A stretch of DNA of 64,000 nucleotides from Bog-950 sp964631835 (GCA_964631835.1 CAZWAD010000002.1:124001-188000); one strand, 5' to 3'; numbered from the stretch's first letter, positions 43,110 through 53,622 are shown. Notes: generated by a model from the sequence alone, not told the origin. Program-made: numbers and translations.

Positions 43110-45068
43110 TCAAAAATCACTTTGAAAATACCACTGTGTTTTATGGTCAAGCCGGATTACTTCCGGTAAATTATTTTTTACTTTATAATAAGTTCTTAAG
43201 TAAGGAAAATTATTGATGAAGAAAAACTCCTGTAGTTTGCTGATTAATTTGTCTTCGACTAGGGTATATTGTTCTGTAGTCTTCCGGTTTTTTAATGATT
43301 TCAAGCTTTCGATGGGTGTTGAGGAAATATACAAGTCGCAGGTAAATAATTTCTGAACTTTGAAAAATGCCTGCCAGATATCTTCATGGAAATTTTCAAG
43401 AGATACGAAGTTCAGATATGGTTTTGCGGAGGACCATGTATACTGCCGCCAGAAAGTTGCTGCTGGTGGAATATATCTGGTTGAATTCTTGTACAGATTT
43501 CTTTCGTAAATCCGACTGTTCCACCTCCGTGTTGCAGTATTCCCCCAAAATATATTGAAGCCGGTTGCTGCCCGAATAGTTTCGATGCCGGTTAACCATG
43601 AAATATCTGGGTAACGTCTGAAAATTTTATTTATCTCTGTTAACACATGGTCGTAGAATATATCACCGCTTCGCATAGTTACAAAATACTGAGAATCGCT
43701 AATTTTAATTGTATCCGAAAATTTTTTGAAAAAATCAGTATTGCTTTTGAATGGTATTTTTTGAACAAAGTCTTTTAGTTCTGAAACTGTTTCTACAGTT
43801 TCCTTGGTTTCATCATAAAAAATTCGAACTGCTAATTGCGGATCCGGATAAGATTGTTTATAGATGCTATTTAGCGTTTCACTCAATTTATCAGCGTTTC
43901 CGTAATGTGTTATCCCGATAAAAGTTTTTGGAAATTGCTGGTTGAAAACGAAATTTTCATGAAGCTGTTTAATGTAAGGATTGAATAGGATATCCTTAAC
44001 GGGCTTGACGGTTATATAAAACTCGGCTGTATCTACCTGAGAGTCTTCAAAATCTTCTTTCTTACCTAACGAAAAAAACTTGCCTGAGTTGTTAAACAAA
44101 ATATTCTGAAGTGGGTCAGGTAATTCATTCCCAAATTGTAAAACAGGATTTTTGCAGGGCTTTGACGAAAGCAGAAATTGCTGTGAAATTTCCTGTAATG
44201 ATTTTGTGCCAAGCATATCTACTGCCAAACTATATTTAGCAAACCGTAGATCAATCTTTTTTAACACATCCGGTATTATTTCAAATGAAACATCATAAAC
44301 TGAAATGGAATTTTCAAAACCAACAAAGGAAAATTTTTTGTCATTAAACATTAATGGAACCTGATAAAGTCCTTTCCTGTCAGCATTTACACCAGGCTCA
44401 CCATAATTAGTACTATAGGATGAATGGGGATAGACAAAGTATTTATTACATAAGATCATATAAGCGATAAACAGCTTTTTCCAGGAATGAGCGGACCATT
44501 CGCGCACATAACGGGGTAAAATGTCTTGGGAGAAACTGCCGCGATCCTGATTTTTCCAGCCAATAAAATCATTCCATGACTGTGCAGTAAAAATTTCGCC
44601 CCAAGAGGAGGGGATTTGCATGAAGTAAACATCTGTACCGTCATTAAATGGGTGGAATGGAATAAATCCGTTTTCAGATATCTGATAGCTGTAAAGAGAA
44701 ATTCCTGCAATATTTCTATCAAGGGAGTAATAACTGGTCGCCTGTGAAGCATACTTGTAGAATTGTGGTGAAACTATTAAGTCATCCTCTAAGATAATTA
44801 TACTGCCATACTCATTGGTGAGATTACCGCATCGGAAGATATGTTCCTTTAATCCCAAATGTTCAGTATACCTGATTATTCTTTTGTCACCATGCTTCCA
44901 TTCAAATAAATCTGCAAGCGAACTCACCTCATGCGACTCGCTCTTGTCAATACTAATTATCAGCGGAATATTGTTTGTCTCGTATCTGCCAGCGGCTACT
45001 GAATCTAACAAACGTTTAAGACTAGAGGGGCGGTTGTATGCCGCAATAACTATAGCTGGAGAAATCAT
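43110..45068 (-). CDS. two-domain glycosyltransferase (GNT-I-like plus GT2-like)
   Basis: 652 aa. The first half has AIVIAAYNRPSSLKRLLDS near 5-23 and EDDLIVSPQFY near 93-103, where EDD is the metal motif seen in GNT-I-like (GT13-type) transferases. The second half (about 385-650) starts again with FIGITHYGNADKLSETLNS and has TMRSGD as a possible metal site, as in a second GT-A domain. So it may add two sugars in turn. The start lies 3 bp after the end of the dehydrogenase gene. Confidence 0.8.
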   Translation of the reverse strand: MISPAIVIAAYNRPSSLKRLLDSVAAGRYETNNIPLIISIDKSESHEVSSLADLFEWKHGDKRIIRYTEHLGLKEHIFRCGNLTNEYGSIIILEDDLIVSPQFYKYASQATSYYSLDRNIAGISLYSYQISENGFIPFHPFNDGTDVYFMQIPSSWGEIFTAQSWNDFIGWKNQDRGSFSQDILPRYVREWSAHSWKKLFIAYMILCNKYFVYPHSSYSTNYGEPGVNADRKGLYQVPLMFNDKKFSFVGFENSISVYDVSFEIIPDVLKKIDLRFAKYSLAVDMLGTKSLQEISQQFLLSSKPCKNPVLQFGNELPDPLQNILFNNSGKFFSLGKKEDFEDSQVDTAEFYITVKPVKDILFNPYIKQLHENFVFNQQFPKTFIGITHYGNADKLSETLNSIYKQSYPDPQLAVRIFYDETKETVETVSELKDFVQKIPFKSNTDFFKKFSDTIKISDSQYFVTMRSGDIFYDHVLTEINKIFRRYPDISWLTGIETIRAATGFNIFWGNTATRRWNSRIYERNLYKNSTRYIPPAATFWRQYTWSSAKPYLNFVSLENFHEDIWQAFFKVQKLFTCDLYISSTPIESLKSLKNRKTTEQYTLVEDKLISKLQEFFFINNFPYLRTYYKVKNNLPEVIRLDHKTQWYFQSDF

Positions 45069-45071
45069 AAT

Positions 45072-46178
45072 TTACGATACAGAGAGTTCATAACTAAACA
45101 GAGAGCCGTAGTTTTTCTTCAATTCCTCAATTACCGTTTCCTTTTCCCGCACTAAAACTTTTCTGCCTGCGTGAGCCAGTTTAAGAGCCAGCGCTAGCTG
45201 TTGAGATTCTTCGAGAATAACAGTTCCCTTTTTGTAAACCACTTCTTCAAAAACAATGGTTTCATTTTCTTTATATGTGCCCATATAATGCTCGAATTGA
45301 AAATTGAGATGTTGCATATTTACATTGTCGGTTGCTTCGCTGATAAGAAGGTTAAACCCGCTTTGCCTTGCAAAAAGGTTCAAGGCCCGGTTATCTCTTG
45401 GGAAACAAGGGCCGCCAAATCCGAAGCCATACTGAAGACACTTTGAGCCGATTCTTGAATCAGCTCCAATGGCCGACAAAATTTTTTCCGGTTCGGCTCC
45501 GACTTTTATGGCTAAGTCGCCAACGGAATTTGCAAACGAAATCTTTGTGGTGAGAAAACAATTGGTTGCAATTTTGCAAATTTCAGCACTTAGGCGGTTC
45601 ATCCGGCAAAACATCGGATTACTCTTACACATTTTTTTGTAAACGTCTTCGAGAATATTTCCAATTTCCAGATTTGCCTCTCCTATTAAAATCTGGTCGG
45701 GATAAACTTGGTCATGAATGATATTTCCTTGTGCTATAAATTCAGGATTGTAGGAAACCGCATAGTTGTATTTTTCAACCTTTTTCTGAAGTTCATCACA
45801 ATATCCAGGCATTACGGTACATCCAACAACAAGATGCGTTTTTATTTTTCTTTCCCCATGTTTGATAAGTTCTGCTGCTACTCGTTCAATCTGAGTGTGG
45901 TTATAGGAGCCATCGGATAATGAAGGAGTGGCCACCATTAAAAAAAGGAGACCGAACTCATCTAGGAGCACTTCTTTGATGTTTGTAGTTGCCTTGAAAT
46001 TTTTCGCGGTGTGCAATAATTCATTCACTTGTGGTTCATGCGAAAAAAAAGTTTTGCGGTTGAGTGCGGTAATATATTCTTCAGAAATATCTACACCGGT
46101 AACTTCATATCCACAACGCTCGAGGTTAAGTGCGAAACATAAACCCAGCCTTCCTGCTCCCAGTATTCCAATCTTCAT
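45072..46178 (-). CDS. UDP-sugar/GDP-mannose dehydrogenase family protein
   Basis: 368 aa from ATG at 46178 (a TTG two codons earlier is the other option). NAD-binding GAGRLG lies near 6-11. The catalytic Cys is in FGGPCFPRDN near 265-274. The usual length is about 430 aa, and the C-terminal UDP-binding domain is shortened. It probably oxidises C6 of a nucleotide sugar to a uronic acid for the glycan. It is in line with the glycosyltransferase genes on both sides. Confidence 0.88.
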   Translation of the reverse strand: MKIGILGAGRLGLCFALNLERCGYEVTGVDISEEYITALNRKTFFSHEPQVNELLHTAKNFKATTNIKEVLLDEFGLLFLMVATPSLSDGSYNHTQIERVAAELIKHGERKIKTHLVVGCTVMPGYCDELQKKVEKYNYAVSYNPEFIAQGNIIHDQVYPDQILIGEANLEIGNILEDVYKKMCKSNPMFCRMNRLSAEICKIATNCFLTTKISFANSVGDLAIKVGAEPEKILSAIGADSRIGSKCLQYGFGFGGPCFPRDNRALNLFARQSGFNLLISEATDNVNMQHLNFQFEHYMGTYKENETIVFEEVVYKKGTVILEESQQLALALKLAHAGRKVLVREKETVIEELKKNYGSLFSYELSVS

Positions 46179-46206
46179 CTGCAAATTTTTTCTCGAAGTT
46201 AATTAT

Positions 46207-47241
46207 TCAAAGGGGATTGAATACGATTTCCTGGAATTTGCGATTGGCAAAACCCCAATCGGGTTTATTAAATCCGTAGTTGGTTTTGTGTTTAATAATG
46301 TATTTGCCGGATTCGTACATAGCATTCCAATCCAGCCCAGGTCTTTTTTCCAGAAAATTCAAGAGCTTCAAGGGGTTCATAGACGCCCATCCATCCTCAT
46401 GGTGAATGTGATACGTGCAAAGTTCTTGAGGATAAAGGATTTGTTCTATTCCGGCAGCTATACATGCGTTCAGCGCCATGGAATCAATATGAATAGAGTA
46501 AAGGTCTAACTCTACATATCCTTCGATTTTCAGCCAATCTTCTTTACTCATTAAAGTAAAATCTCCGCACGCCATATAATCAATCCAAAGCATCGGAAAT
46601 TTATCCGGATAAAGCCGCGGGCGGATTATTCCGGCAAAAAAATTCAGCAGATGAGAAACAACAGGAAATTTATATACCCATTCCTGTTGAATGCCAACAA
46701 GGTTCAGGTGGTGCCTGTCGTAACCGTTTCGTTCTAAAACATTTTTTTCGCACCATTTGAGTTGTTCATCTACATCCGAATTGTCGGGAATTTCTTTAGG
46801 GACATCGCAACGGTTTGCACGATAAAATTTTCCGTGTACGAGTCTCCCTGATGCAAGTTCCCTAATCAGAGGAGTATTAAACAACAAATCTATATTTGAG
46901 CACAAAATAAATTCGCCTTTTGCTCTCCGTATTCCGACATTTTTGGCTGTCATCTGGAATAACGGAATATAAGGAGAATGAAAATATTGTCTGTGGATTT
47001 CCTCAGGAACTATAATATATCTCAATGATACTTTGTCCCCTTCTTTCGGCTTCGGAAGGATTTCATTCAGCAATGGCTGACCTGCCGGGGGATTCCACTC
47101 CACCATAATCAATTCAACGGGAAAATTGAACTTGTTACACTGGTGGATAAGTCCGTTGATGAAAAGTCGCATTCTTCGGGTCATGTCGCCTCCGTGATTA
47201 TCGTTTCTGCTGGCTACTACTATGCTTAAACTTTGGGCCAT
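46207..47241 (-). CDS. GT-A-like glycosyltransferase, paralog 1 of 3
   Basis: 344 aa. The N-terminus VVASRNDNHGGDMTRRM (about 8-24) and a later FILCSNIDLLF, with Asp of a metal site, match the next two genes. The family seems distinct from ordinary GT2; I cannot name it. No membrane segment. Likely to work on the same glycan as its neighbours. Confidence 0.75.
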   Translation of the reverse strand: MAQSLSIVVASRNDNHGGDMTRRMRLFINGLIHQCNKFNFPVELIMVEWNPPAGQPLLNEILPKPKEGDKVSLRYIIVPEEIHRQYFHSPYIPLFQMTAKNVGIRRAKGEFILCSNIDLLFNTPLIRELASGRLVHGKFYRANRCDVPKEIPDNSDVDEQLKWCEKNVLERNGYDRHHLNLVGIQQEWVYKFPVVSHLLNFFAGIIRPRLYPDKFPMLWIDYMACGDFTLMSKEDWLKIEGYVELDLYSIHIDSMALNACIAAGIEQILYPQELCTYHIHHEDGWASMNPLKLLNFLEKRPGLDWNAMYESGKYIIKHKTNYGFNKPDWGFANRKFQEIVFNPL

Positions 47242-47258
47242 TTTCTTTTGATGTCTGA

Positions 47259-48311
47259 TTACAAAACTATTTCGGGGAGAATTTCATTTTGCAATCCCCA
47301 GTGTATATTGTTTGCAATCATCGGTTTTTTTTGGGAAATCATCTCCTTTCCTTCGACTTGAAATTTCAAATATTCGTTTCGCGTTTCACCGGTTGTATGC
47401 TTTGATGCTTCAAACCTCCGTCCGTGCTCCTGGTGAAAAACAGTCTCATCAAAAACAATTTCTCTTAACCCAGATGTATTTGCCATAGCCACAAAAAGCG
47501 CATCGGTATGTAAGGGCAGCCAACGATTTTCGGGGTATGCCCGTAAGGCAAACCAGGATGAACGGTGCATGAGCATAAAATCACCACTGGCATTGCAATG
47601 GCAGTAGTATTCCACGTTATGCGGATAAAGTTCAATCCCATAATTAATTACATATGGCTCCAACTTGTTCAGCCACAGGAACCAATTAACCCTAGCATGG
47701 TTTATTCTCCGCAGCCCTTTTAACTTTATCCGCCAATTAGAATGCGAAATGGGGTAACTCCAGCCCTTTAAAAATACACGAAACATATTTTTTTTAGCTG
47801 ACATAAAACCTGTTTCATTGCTCCAGTCAAAATCAGAAGGATTATGAAAGTCAATCCGGTCAGTCTTGTAGTAAGAACCGTTGTTTAAGTAACCGGAAGA
47901 TATGAGAGAAAAAATTTCAGGGCTAATACTAACATCCGGATTAGCTGCCAGAATAAACTCGCCCTTTGCCCTAACTATTCCAGCGTTTTTTGCGAGATAT
48001 TCATAAAGTGGTAGTGGTTTCCGAATAGCTGTATCACTTAAGGCTTTGTGAATTTCTTCTGAAACGGTAATAAACCGAACGGAAAAAAACCTCCTTTGTA
48101 ATGGGAGGTTTAGTAATTCAACTAATTGCCTTTCTCCTCTTACAGGATTCCAGTTTACAATTAGAAATTCTGCAGGCAGTTGAAATTTCTCACAACAATA
48201 ACAGCACCAATTCAGGCAACGCTGTAAGCGTGAGGTGAAATCACCTCCGTAATTGTCATTCCTTGCGGCAACGACTATGCTCAACTGAACTTGATGGTTC
48301 ATCGCTTCCAT
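47259..48311 (-). CDS. GT-A-like glycosyltransferase, paralog 2 of 3
   Basis: 350 aa. Shares VVAARNDNYGGDF near 12-24, AGIVRAKGEFI with AANPDVSI near 122, and the ASGDFMLMHRSSWF stretch (about 243-256) with the flanking copies. It differs most in the middle part, which should hold acceptor specificity. Its start lies within 1 bp of the stop of the upstream copy. Confidence 0.75.
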   Translation of the reverse strand: MEAMNHQVQLSIVVAARNDNYGGDFTSRLQRCLNWCCYCCEKFQLPAEFLIVNWNPVRGERQLVELLNLPLQRRFFSVRFITVSEEIHKALSDTAIRKPLPLYEYLAKNAGIVRAKGEFILAANPDVSISPEIFSLISSGYLNNGSYYKTDRIDFHNPSDFDWSNETGFMSAKKNMFRVFLKGWSYPISHSNWRIKLKGLRRINHARVNWFLWLNKLEPYVINYGIELYPHNVEYYCHCNASGDFMLMHRSSWFALRAYPENRWLPLHTDALFVAMANTSGLREIVFDETVFHQEHGRRFEASKHTTGETRNEYLKFQVEGKEMISQKKPMIANNIHWGLQNEILPEIVL

Positions 48312-49363
48312 TACAATAAAATTTCTGACAGTTCTGCAGTTCCATAACCCCAGTTGTTATCGTTAAAGATGTAAGGTTTATTTTCCTTAAGCATTTTCTG
48401 GGCTTCGCTTTGAAAGCGCAAATACTCCTTTTTGAAGAGTTCATTTTCTTCGATTTCCTTCCAACCAAATCTCCTTTCGTGGTGCTGGTGAAACACCGGT
48501 TCAAAAAAAATATACTCTTTCAGACCAGAAGTTGCAGCCATAACAACCATACTGGCATCTGCATGGGTGGAAATAAAAGTTTTTTCAGGATTTCCTCTTA
48601 AATTAAACCAATATTCACGATGCATCAATAAAAAGTCACCGGAGTTATGGGTATGGAAGATAAATTCAGCATTGTCGGTCACAGCCGGAATATTAAACTT
48701 AGCAAAAAAATTTTTGTGTTTTGTTTTGAATAAGTGAAACCGCAGCCGTATGGAATTAAAGATTTTCAACCACAGAACAAAAACTTTAAAAGGTATTACA
48801 ACACTGAAATCGTATTTAAAGCCTTTCATGAAGTATTTGAATGTATGCTTTTGACATTCCCGAATAAGTTGTTGCCGAGAAATCGAATTCATATCGAATG
48901 AGTAAAAATCAGCCCTGTCAGCCCTATAGAAGTAACTCATATTGAGTTTCCCCTTGGCAACGAATTCAAAAACAGATTCCGGCAGCAAGATATCGGCATT
49001 CATACTCAAAATAAATTGACCTTTAGCTCTGCGAATACCTATATTTTTGGCAATAAACTCGTAAAAGGGAATTTTAAGCCGAAGGGTTTCATTATCGTAA
49101 GTTTTATGAACTAATTCATTTGCTGTAATTATCCGGACGCTTGTGTAACTCCTCTCAGGAGGTGCTTTTAATTTTTTTTCCAATGGCTTTTCTGAAGGAA
49201 TTGGATTATAGTTTACAAGGATAATTTCTGACAGAATTTTTTTTCTTTCAAGATGAAAGCAGTTCCAAGCTAGGGTATTTTGAAGCCGTGCATCAAAATC
49301 CCCTCCGTAATTGTCATTTCGGGCAGCAATAACAATAGTTAGTACCGGGTTCATAGAATGCAA
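48311..49363 (-). CDS. GT-A-like glycosyltransferase, paralog 3 of 3
   Basis: 350 aa, closest to the copy at 47259 (IVIAARNDNYGGDF, NSGDFLLMHREYWF, HHERRFGW against HGRRFEA). SMNADILL fills the place of the metal-binding strand. As the first gene of the minus-strand run it diverges from the plus-strand GT2 gene at 49425 with 61 bp between. Two copies arose by tandem duplication, judging by order and length. Confidence 0.76.
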   Translation of the reverse strand: MHSMNPVLTIVIAARNDNYGGDFDARLQNTLAWNCFHLERKKILSEIILVNYNPIPSEKPLEKKLKAPPERSYTSVRIITANELVHKTYDNETLRLKIPFYEFIAKNIGIRRAKGQFILSMNADILLPESVFEFVAKGKLNMSYFYRADRADFYSFDMNSISRQQLIRECQKHTFKYFMKGFKYDFSVVIPFKVFVLWLKIFNSIRLRFHLFKTKHKNFFAKFNIPAVTDNAEFIFHTHNSGDFLLMHREYWFNLRGNPEKTFISTHADASMVVMAATSGLKEYIFFEPVFHQHHERRFGWKEIEENELFKKEYLRFQSEAQKMLKENKPYIFNDNNWGYGTAELSEILL

Positions 49364-49424
49364 TCTGATAAAAAGGAATCTCTATAATACGGTAATTTCT
49401 TTAATTCGTCTTTTTCTTGGCTAT

Positions 49425-50150
49425 ATGATTTGTATTCTGATTCCGGTTTTGAATGAAGTGAACAATGTAAGCGGGCTTGTTTCGGGTCTGTTGAAAAACC
49501 TTCAAGGAGAAGACTTCAATATAATTTTTATTGATGACGGAAGTACAGATGGTACACGACAATATCTTCAAAAACTCAACGAAAACGACAAGAGAATTCA
49601 GCTAATCAGCCGTACGAAAGAAAACAGCGGATGTGAAAGAGGAAAAGCGTTGTATGATGGTTTGAAAGAAAGTTTAAAGAATAAGGATTATACTATGTTT
49701 GTTGAGATGGATGGCGACCTTTCTCACAGTCCGGATGAGATAAACATCGGTTTGCAGTTTATAAAAGAAGGCTCGGACGTGGTGATTGGTTCTAAATACT
49801 TAAGGGGTGGTAAAATTATGAACCGCTCTTTGGTCCGTAATATTATCAGCTATTTTAATTCAGCAATTTTCAGATTATTCCTTTCACCCGTTATAACAGA
49901 CTACAGCAATGGTTTTCGGTTCTATAACCGCAAAGCCGCAGAAATTCTTTTTCATTATTCAATTCGAAATTATGGGCCTATTTATTTAGGGGAAGTTTTA
50001 TCTATTTGGCTGAAAAACAAACTTAAAATCTCTGAGTTTGCTTCTGTTTATTCAGGTAGAACTGATGGCAACTCGAAAGTTATAATTATGGATGTATTTC
50101 GGTCTTACTCTGCTTCGTTGAAAATTGTTTTTAAATTTTGGTTCACCTAA
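49425..50150 (+). CDS. family 2 glycosyltransferase (polyprenyl-phosphate sugar synthase-like)
   Basis: 241 aa from ATG at 49425, where the family's own start (ILIPVLNEVNN) follows at once; an earlier start would run over the divergent gene. DDGSTDGT near 37-44 and EMDGDLSHSP near 88-97 are DPM1-like. The product would be a lipid-phosphate sugar, the donor used by GT-C membrane enzymes, of which at least two follow on the same strand. Confidence 0.88.
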   Translation: MICILIPVLNEVNNVSGLVSGLLKNLQGEDFNIIFIDDGSTDGTRQYLQKLNENDKRIQLISRTKENSGCERGKALYDGLKESLKNKDYTMFVEMDGDLSHSPDEINIGLQFIKEGSDVVIGSKYLRGGKIMNRSLVRNIISYFNSAIFRLFLSPVITDYSNGFRFYNRKAAEILFHYSIRNYGPIYLGEVLSIWLKNKLKISEFASVYSGRTDGNSKVIIMDVFRSYSASLKIVFKFWFT

Positions 50151-50203
50151 TTACATGACGGTCTCTTACCGTTAATAAATTTTTTTAGTTTATTTATTGG
50201 TAT

Positions 50204-52135
50204 ATGTTTCGTAAGATACTGATAACAATATTCCTTTGTGTAACGGTTTACAGGTTCTGGGTTTTCCTGTTTTATCTGCCTCCTTACGAAAGTTCTGACG
50301 ACTTAAGCCTTTTTAACCCAGTCTATATGTTACTACACTATGGTGGTTTAAAGTATCCAGCTTATGGCTATTTCGAAACAATGACAGTTCATCCGCCACT
50401 TCACTATTACTTGGTAGCTGGCTTGTTCAAAATCACTTCATCTCTTTTTTATGCGGAACGCCTTCAGGTATTTGCTGGATTTTTACTATGCTTATTCTTA
50501 CTTTTCCGTTCCGAATTAAGTGATGAATTGAAAGTAACGGGTGCTCTATCGCTGGTGTATGCAGTACATAATCAAACCCTCAGTATACGCCCTGATATTC
50601 CTTTATCTTTCTTTTGGTTAGGAGGTTTGATTGCTTTACAAACTTCTTCTAATGAGAAATGGAAAGGAAGTAAACTAATAACTGGCTCCATTTTGCTGTC
50701 TACTGTTTCATGTATGCACTATTTTGCATCGTTTGCTTTTACCGGTATTTTTCTTTTTGTATGTCGTGTGTGTACAACACAGCCGGCAGTAGTAGCAAAA
50801 AAGAAATTGCTTCAACTCACTGTGCCGGTAGTTATAATCGTAGGGGGGTATTTGCTTCTTCAGGTATTACCAAATTTTTTAGAAATAGTCCAGCAGATTC
50901 TTACAGTTAAAGAGTCTGTCAATACAAGTTCGTTTGCTAAACATTACGAATATTACCAAAGGTGGTATTCCGATTACCCGATTGTGAATTATATGCTCAT
51001 TATACCGGGCTGTATATGGGGTTTAGTGATTTTTTCGTTCGTTCCACAATTACGGTTAGTTGCATGGTCATCCGTACCGTTAACTTTTTTCGTATTTCTA
51101 TTTTCAAAAGGCAAATCAGGAGGATATTACCTGCCTGAAATGCTTTTGTTTTGGTGGTCATTATCTTTTGTAGCTTTAAGAACAATTACAATTTTAACCG
51201 AACACATTGGTGGCAAGAAAACAAGAATATGGCTTATTGGAGTTACCTTTATTCTCGTAGGGTGGCGAATGTGGGAAAGAGCAAATGTTCTTTTAGGAAT
51301 GGTCCATCGCATATATAGCGCGGAGGAAGTGTTACATTTCGAGTCTGAACAAAATACAGCGCGGGCTTGTTGTAAAAAACTAAACGGAATTAATGCCCGC
51401 ATTGGAGGAAGAATGGATCTGTGGTATGTAAGTGGGGCTTCTGACTGGTATTTTGTTTCTCCCGATTTAACCTGGAAAAGTAACACCAATTATGATGCAA
51501 ATCTCCACGAGTATTTCAATCACTTTGATGTGATTGCCGACCATCCTCACATGTCTTATAGTTCAGACCGGGACGATGGACATACACTCCTCTCTTGGTA
51601 TGTAAATGATACGCTTAAACTTAAGGGATTTTATATTACAAATAATTATCGGGAATCGTTTAGACCGGTAGTTGACCTTGTGATTCTACCTCAATTGTTT
51701 TACTCTGCCGAAAAACCGGAAAAAATAAAAGGAATTTTAGTAGATAATAATGCGCAAATCATTTCTTTCGAAAGTTGTGACACGTTGGGCGATTACATTT
51801 TCATGAATATGGTTACGGCATTTCCCCCTGAAAACCTCGATAGTATTGCTCATATTTCTGTCGGATGCGCCCTGTTTATATTGCCTGACAGACGCGGTAA
51901 AAAACATCAATCTTGGGAGGACGCCAAGGAGTGTGTTTTTTGCGCAGTTTTGTCCAAAGAGCAGTTTGAGAAGCATTTAATGTATATCCGTTTAGCGGGA
52001 AAGATAAAAGATGTTTATTCCATGAAAAGTCATATTGAAAATAAAGATGAACTATTGAAGGCTTTAAAGAATGAACCTCCAGTCCGCTTTTTCAAAGGAT
52101 ATGAAAATTTCGTTCAGAAGAAACCCTACTACTAG
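50204..52135 (+). CDS. GT-C-like membrane glycosyltransferase
   Basis: 643 aa, a signal-anchor helix, then ESSDDLSLFNP with acidic residues near 27-37 and about nine membrane helices to residue 360. The last 280 residues are soluble and outside. The loop VHPPLHYYLVAGLFK near 65 is as in GT39-type enzymes. It probably uses the lipid-linked donor made by 49425-50150. It lies 53 bp after that gene and 5 bp before the next. Confidence 0.78.
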   Translation: MFRKILITIFLCVTVYRFWVFLFYLPPYESSDDLSLFNPVYMLLHYGGLKYPAYGYFETMTVHPPLHYYLVAGLFKITSSLFYAERLQVFAGFLLCLFLLFRSELSDELKVTGALSLVYAVHNQTLSIRPDIPLSFFWLGGLIALQTSSNEKWKGSKLITGSILLSTVSCMHYFASFAFTGIFLFVCRVCTTQPAVVAKKKLLQLTVPVVIIVGGYLLLQVLPNFLEIVQQILTVKESVNTSSFAKHYEYYQRWYSDYPIVNYMLIIPGCIWGLVIFSFVPQLRLVAWSSVPLTFFVFLFSKGKSGGYYLPEMLLFWWSLSFVALRTITILTEHIGGKKTRIWLIGVTFILVGWRMWERANVLLGMVHRIYSAEEVLHFESEQNTARACCKKLNGINARIGGRMDLWYVSGASDWYFVSPDLTWKSNTNYDANLHEYFNHFDVIADHPHMSYSSDRDDGHTLLSWYVNDTLKLKGFYITNNYRESFRPVVDLVILPQLFYSAEKPEKIKGILVDNNAQIISFESCDTLGDYIFMNMVTAFPPENLDSIAHISVGCALFILPDRRGKKHQSWEDAKECVFCAVLSKEQFEKHLMYIRLAGKIKDVYSMKSHIENKDELLKALKNEPPVRFFKGYENFVQKKPYY

Positions 52136-52140
52136 AAAAC

Positions 52141-53622
52141 ATGAACAGGCGAACAGTTTTTACTTTCCCGCGGCATAGCACATTGCTTTTACTTGTGCTT
52201 GTTGTTATTGCATTTTTGCCACGGCTGTACTTTAATGCAACGACTGATTCTGTTACTTATGGCACTGATTCTGCAGCCAGGTTTATACAGGCGAAAGAGT
52301 GGTATATAACCGGTGAAGGAATACCAGGCGGATTAATCTGGCTTCCGTTTTTTCATGTGCTCATTCTTGCATTGGTTCCTTTAGGAGCCAGTTTTGAACT
52401 ATCGGGCAGAGTTGTGCTTTTGACACTTTCTGTACTTTCAATACCCCTGTTTTATACGCTAATAAGAAAACTTTTTCGTACAGAAATTGCTTTTTGGTCT
52501 GCGCTACTCCTCGCTATAAACCCGTTTCATGTTTTGTACAGCTCTTTTTACATGTCAGAAAACCTGTTCCTGTTTTTTGTAATTGCGTCATTTTACTTCT
52601 TGCTATTATTTCTCGATTCGGGGAAGACTATCCACCTAGTTATTTCCTCTGTACTTGTAAACGGAGCTGCTATGTTACGTTACGAAGGTTGGCTAATAGC
52701 AGGCTTGTTACCCTGGTTTTTGTTTTTTAAAAGGAAAGATTTATTGCTAAGTTCTAAATACTTTTTATCTAACTGTGTTTTTATACTTATTTACTGTGAG
52801 CGAAGTCTATCTAGCTACCATCATTTAGTTTGGGGCGTTTATACAGCAACAACCGATGTACAAGCAAATCTTGCCACGCTTCCTGATAAATTGGCTCATG
52901 CTATAAATATGCTCTCTTCTGAACTTATCTTTCCTGTTTGGTTTTACTTGATGTTATTTACCGGTATTGCCTATGCATTAGTCATGAAAATTAAACCCGC
53001 ATATCTGTTTGTTTGGTCAGCCTTGTTTGCTTTTTCAGCATATAAAGTGTTAACCTTAACAAGCCAACCTTTTTGGAGGTATTTTTCCTGTCCTCTGCTG
53101 ATGTTGATTCCGTATGGAGCTTATTGGTTTGCTGAAATTTCAAAAAGAGATAAAAATCTTTTTGCTATGACATTCCTAGTTGTAATTACCCTAAGCATTC
53201 CATCTTTGGCGGACTCATATAAACACCGGCAACTAATGAGTAAAGCTCCTGTAAACTATAAAAAGGCTTGCCGTTTGTTGAAAACAGAACGAAGAGCAAA
53301 TGAAAAAGTGATTTTTGATATTCGGATTTCAGGATATGACCATGCCAGTTTTCAAGAAGATGTCGACATAAGCAGCAGCCAAATTTTTTATCCTATGTCG
53401 CCATGGCTGAAAATGTTCAGTAACTACGAAGAGTTTTCCGGGGAGAAACTCCCGCAACTCTTGCTGGACACATCCTATTATTATCTTTTTTTACAGAAAG
53501 GGCTACTGCTTGATTCGGTCTTGTACAGTTCACCGGTTCAACAGGAAATTGCTTCTTCACAAATCAAACTTGACACTATATTTAACAGCAATGATTATCA
53601 GCTTTTTCAGATTAGAAGATAA
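52141..53622 (+). CDS. GT-C-like membrane glycosyltransferase (GT39-like)
   Basis: 493 aa with about ten membrane helices. TYGTDSAARFIQAKEWY near 39-55 carries the acidic loop after the first helix, and IWLPFFHVLI the next strand. The tail (about 375-493) is soluble. It follows 50204-52135 by 5 bp, so the two are cotranscribed. The end nearly touches the convergent SGNH pseudogene. Confidence 0.78.
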   Translation: MNRRTVFTFPRHSTLLLLVLVVIAFLPRLYFNATTDSVTYGTDSAARFIQAKEWYITGEGIPGGLIWLPFFHVLILALVPLGASFELSGRVVLLTLSVLSIPLFYTLIRKLFRTEIAFWSALLLAINPFHVLYSSFYMSENLFLFFVIASFYFLLLFLDSGKTIHLVISSVLVNGAAMLRYEGWLIAGLLPWFLFFKRKDLLLSSKYFLSNCVFILIYCERSLSSYHHLVWGVYTATTDVQANLATLPDKLAHAINMLSSELIFPVWFYLMLFTGIAYALVMKIKPAYLFVWSALFAFSAYKVLTLTSQPFWRYFSCPLLMLIPYGAYWFAEISKRDKNLFAMTFLVVITLSIPSLADSYKHRQLMSKAPVNYKKACRLLKTERRANEKVIFDIRISGYDHASFQEDVDISSSQIFYPMSPWLKMFSNYEEFSGEKLPQLLLDTSYYYLFLQKGLLLDSVLYSSPVQQEIASSQIKLDTIFNSNDYQLFQIRR

